The notes under the pieces: generated by a model | The model's input: the letters and a program-made list of their open reading frames with translations, nothing else | Databases searched by the model: none | What the model was told of the DNA's origin: nothing | Shown here: piece by piece, positions 62,523-64,000 of the stretch | How the letters are laid out: each line of letters starts with the position of its first letter | Numbering within the stretch: the first letter of the stretch is position 1 | Assembly (NCBI RefSeq): GCF_001544615.1 | Contig: NZ_FCNV02000003.1 | Span: 372,001 to 436,000 of the forward strand | DNA length: 64,000 nucleotides | Origin: Caballeronia concitans | GTDB taxonomy: Bacteria; Pseudomonadota; Gammaproteobacteria; Burkholderiales; Burkholderiaceae | Reading direction: 5' to 3' | Position numbers and translations under genes: made by a program

Positions 62523-62545
62523 ACCGTTCGTGCTTTTCTTTTCGT

Positions 62546-62722
62546 GTCGGTCTATTAGCTCGCCCCTCCCCGGGGCGGGGGTCACTTTCTTTGCTGCTGC
62601 AAAGAAAGTAACCAAAGAAAGCAGCTTTTTCGCCCGCTGTTTTTTTACGTTGCACTCCGTAGAACCACGTTGGCACTCAGCTTGACACAACCCTGAATCA
62701 CCTTCCGCGCCCACTGAGCGCC
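62546..62722 (-). repeat. Dispersed intergenic repeat, copy B (inverted relative to copy A at 9907)
   Basis: Reverse complement of copy A with the central block 62562-62630 almost identical, including the 15-bp stem (62580-62613). A GAGCC-type hairpin also follows at about 62738-62750, matching the one beside copy A. It follows the 3' end of the AcuI/YhdH gene, as copy A follows the GT34-like gene. The rest of the 62523-62798 gap holds nothing else. Confidence 0.85.
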
Positions 62723-62798
62723 ACGTCCTCCGAGCCCCTCGGCTCGTTAACACCCTTGGGTTGCCCACCCACTCAACGCTTCAACTCTCATCGCGAAT

Positions 62799-64000
62799 TC
62801 ACTGCCGATCTTCCACCGCGAAGACCGCCACCGCATCATTCAGTCTGCGCCCCTGTTCCTCCAGCGCCTGCGATGCCGCCGCCGCCTCCTCCACCAACGC
62901 CGCGTTCTGCTGCGTCACCTCGTCCATCTGCGTGATCGCCTGGTTGATCTGCTCGATGCCGCGTCCCTGCTCCTCCGACGCCGCCGCAATCTCCTCCATG
63001 ATGTCCGTCACGCGCGCAATCGCCCGCGTCACCTCGACCATCGTCGTGCCCGCCTCGCCAGCCAGCGCCGATCCGCCTCGCACCTTGTCCACCGACTCCG
63101 CAATCAGCTCGCGTATCTCCTTCGCCGCCGTCGATGAACGCTGCGCCAAGCCGCGCACCTCACTCGCCACCACCGCAAAGCCACGTCCATGTTCGCCCGC
63201 GCGCGCTGCCTCCACCGCCGCGTTCAGCGCAAGAATGTTCGTCTGGAACGCAATGCCCTCGATCATCCCCGTGATCTCGGCAATCTTCGTCGAACTGTCA
63301 CTGATGCCCTGCATCGTCGATACCACCCGCTCCACCACATCGCTGCCCTTTCTCGCCACATCCGACGCATTCGACGCCAGCGCACTCGCCTGCTGCGCAT
63401 TATCGGCATTCTGGCGCACCGTCGATGTCAGCTGCTCCATGCTCGCCGCCGTCTCTTCCAGCGACGCCGCCTGCTCCTCCGTGCGCTGGCTCAGGTTCGT
63501 GTTGCCGCTCGCCAGTTCCTTTGCCGCGCCGCCCACCGCGCCGCTGCTCTCGCGCACACGGCCAACGGTCTCGGTCAGGCGCGCATTCATCTGCGCAAGC
63601 GCACGCAACAGGTCACCGGTCTCGTCCTTTCTCTCCGCGACGATGCGGCTGCGCAAGTCGCCCCGCGCCACCGTCTGCGCGATGCCCACCGCCACGCCGA
63701 TCGGCGCGGTGATCGAACGCGTGATCGCGATGCCCGCGAACACCGCGAAGAGCGCGCCGATCGTGCATAGCGCGATCAGCAGGTTGCGCTGCTGCACGTA
63801 GCTCGCCTCGTACTCGCGCACGATCTCATCGCGGCGGGCGTTGGTGTAGGCCGCATAATCAACCGTCGCCTTCACCAGTTGCGCGAGCAGCGGCCGGCAA
63901 TCTTCGTCCAGCTTCACGACCGCCTCGTCGTGACGGCCCGCGAGCGTTAGATTCAGGATGTTCGTCGCCACCGGCCCATATAGCGCCTCGACGCGCATCA
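62799..64000 (-). CDS. Methyl-accepting chemotaxis protein (5' end cut by window edge)
   Basis: The frame is open to the window end, so the true start is outside; about 400 residues are visible. The periplasmic ligand region is partly present ([20 protein letters not shown]), then a membrane helix ([20 protein letters not shown]), a HAMP domain ([20 protein letters not shown]) and the signalling tip ([40 protein letters not shown]). The Tar/Tsr-like four-helix bundle (4HB_MCP) type is likely. No CheW-binding oddities seen. Confidence 0.92.
   Translation of the reverse strand, partial: MRVEALYGPVATNILNLTLAGRHDEAVVKLDEDCRPLLAQLVKATVDYAAYTNARRDEIVREYEASYVQQRNLLIALCTIGALFAVFAGIAITRSITAPIGVAVGIAQTVARGDLRSRIVAERKDETGDLLRALAQMNARLTETVGRVRESSGAVGGAAKELASGNTNLSQRTEEQAASLEETAASMEQLTSTVRQNADNAQQASALASNASDVARKGSDVVERVVSTMQGISDSSTKIAEITGMIEGIAFQTNILALNAAVEAARAGEHGRGFAVVASEVRGLAQRSSTAAKEIRELIAESVDKVRGGSALAGEAGTTMVEVTRAIARVTDIMEEIAAASEEQGRGIEQINQAITQMDEVTQQNAALVEEAAAASQALEEQGRRLNDAVAVFAVEDRQ

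Overview
The window looks like chromosomal DNA of a beta-proteobacterium of the Burkholderia sensu lato group (Caballeronia or Paraburkholderia type). Signs are the high GC, the GCG/CGC-rich codon use, DUF4148 and Csp-like small proteins, a LivM-LivG fused branched-chain amino acid importer, and PIG-L/GT9/carbamoyltransferase surface-glycan genes. This placement is inferred from gene content; no database was searched. Strand, start and neighbour claims were read from the sequence.

Layout. (1) 1-7.7 kb, minus strand: a surface-polysaccharide block with a PIG-L deacetylase, GT2, GT4, GmhB-type heptose-bisphosphate phosphatase, GT9 and a truncated NodU-type carbamoyltransferase, followed upstream by a frameshifted outer-membrane barrel gene. 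(2) 7.9-24.8 kb: mixed housekeeping and stress genes: a two-domain GT34-like transferase, a Csp-type copper protein, an HPF-like protein, an NhaR-like regulator beside TerC, a GH15 glucoamylase, a double alpha/beta-hydrolase, PanE, a FadR-type regulator, a bacterioferritin-like protein, 1-Cys peroxiredoxin and an APC permease. (3) 24.8-31.8 kb: a CoA-transferase and a livKHMGF-type importer. (4) 32-36 kb: an ECF sigma/anti-sigma pair facing a metallophosphoesterase-cupredoxin operon, then HPPD. (5) 36.1-53.1 kb: the most striking locus, described below. (6) 53-64 kb: a transglutaminase-like protein, HPP-CBS, ClC-CBS, MarR-type regulators, an aldo-keto reductase, small stress proteins, an AcuI/YhdH reductase and a truncated chemoreceptor.

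The 36-53 kb locus appears to be a self-contained secretion system for double-glycine leader peptides under sigma-54 control. Three small genes (37310, 49405, 49738) encode proteins with a 26-residue leader ending M-S-A-[V/I]-x-G-G and a cysteine-free, Asn/Gln/Ser/Thr-rich core. A minus-strand unit runs from two of them, through a hairpin terminator, into an outer-membrane efflux lipoprotein, a double-FHA membrane protein, an HlyD adaptor, a cytoplasmic parvulin, an ABC transporter with two cNMP-binding-like domains plus an intact C39 peptidase, and a GAFTGA-type sigma-54 activator. A PP2C phosphatase is next to it, and an LRAT-fold protein gene is divergent. Sigma-54 type -24/-12 sites lie before the tandem peptide genes, the LRAT gene, probably the third peptide gene, and also before the GT4 gene at 4746. 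Downstream sit two DUF4399 paralogues and a periplasmic caspase-SUMF1 fusion. No Ser/Thr kinase is visible to match the FHA and PP2C parts.

Other notable items: a ~175-bp dispersed repeat in inverted copies at 9.9 and 62.5 kb, a 17-bp direct repeat bracketing the LysR gene, two candidate small RNAs, and several frameshifted or degenerate genes.
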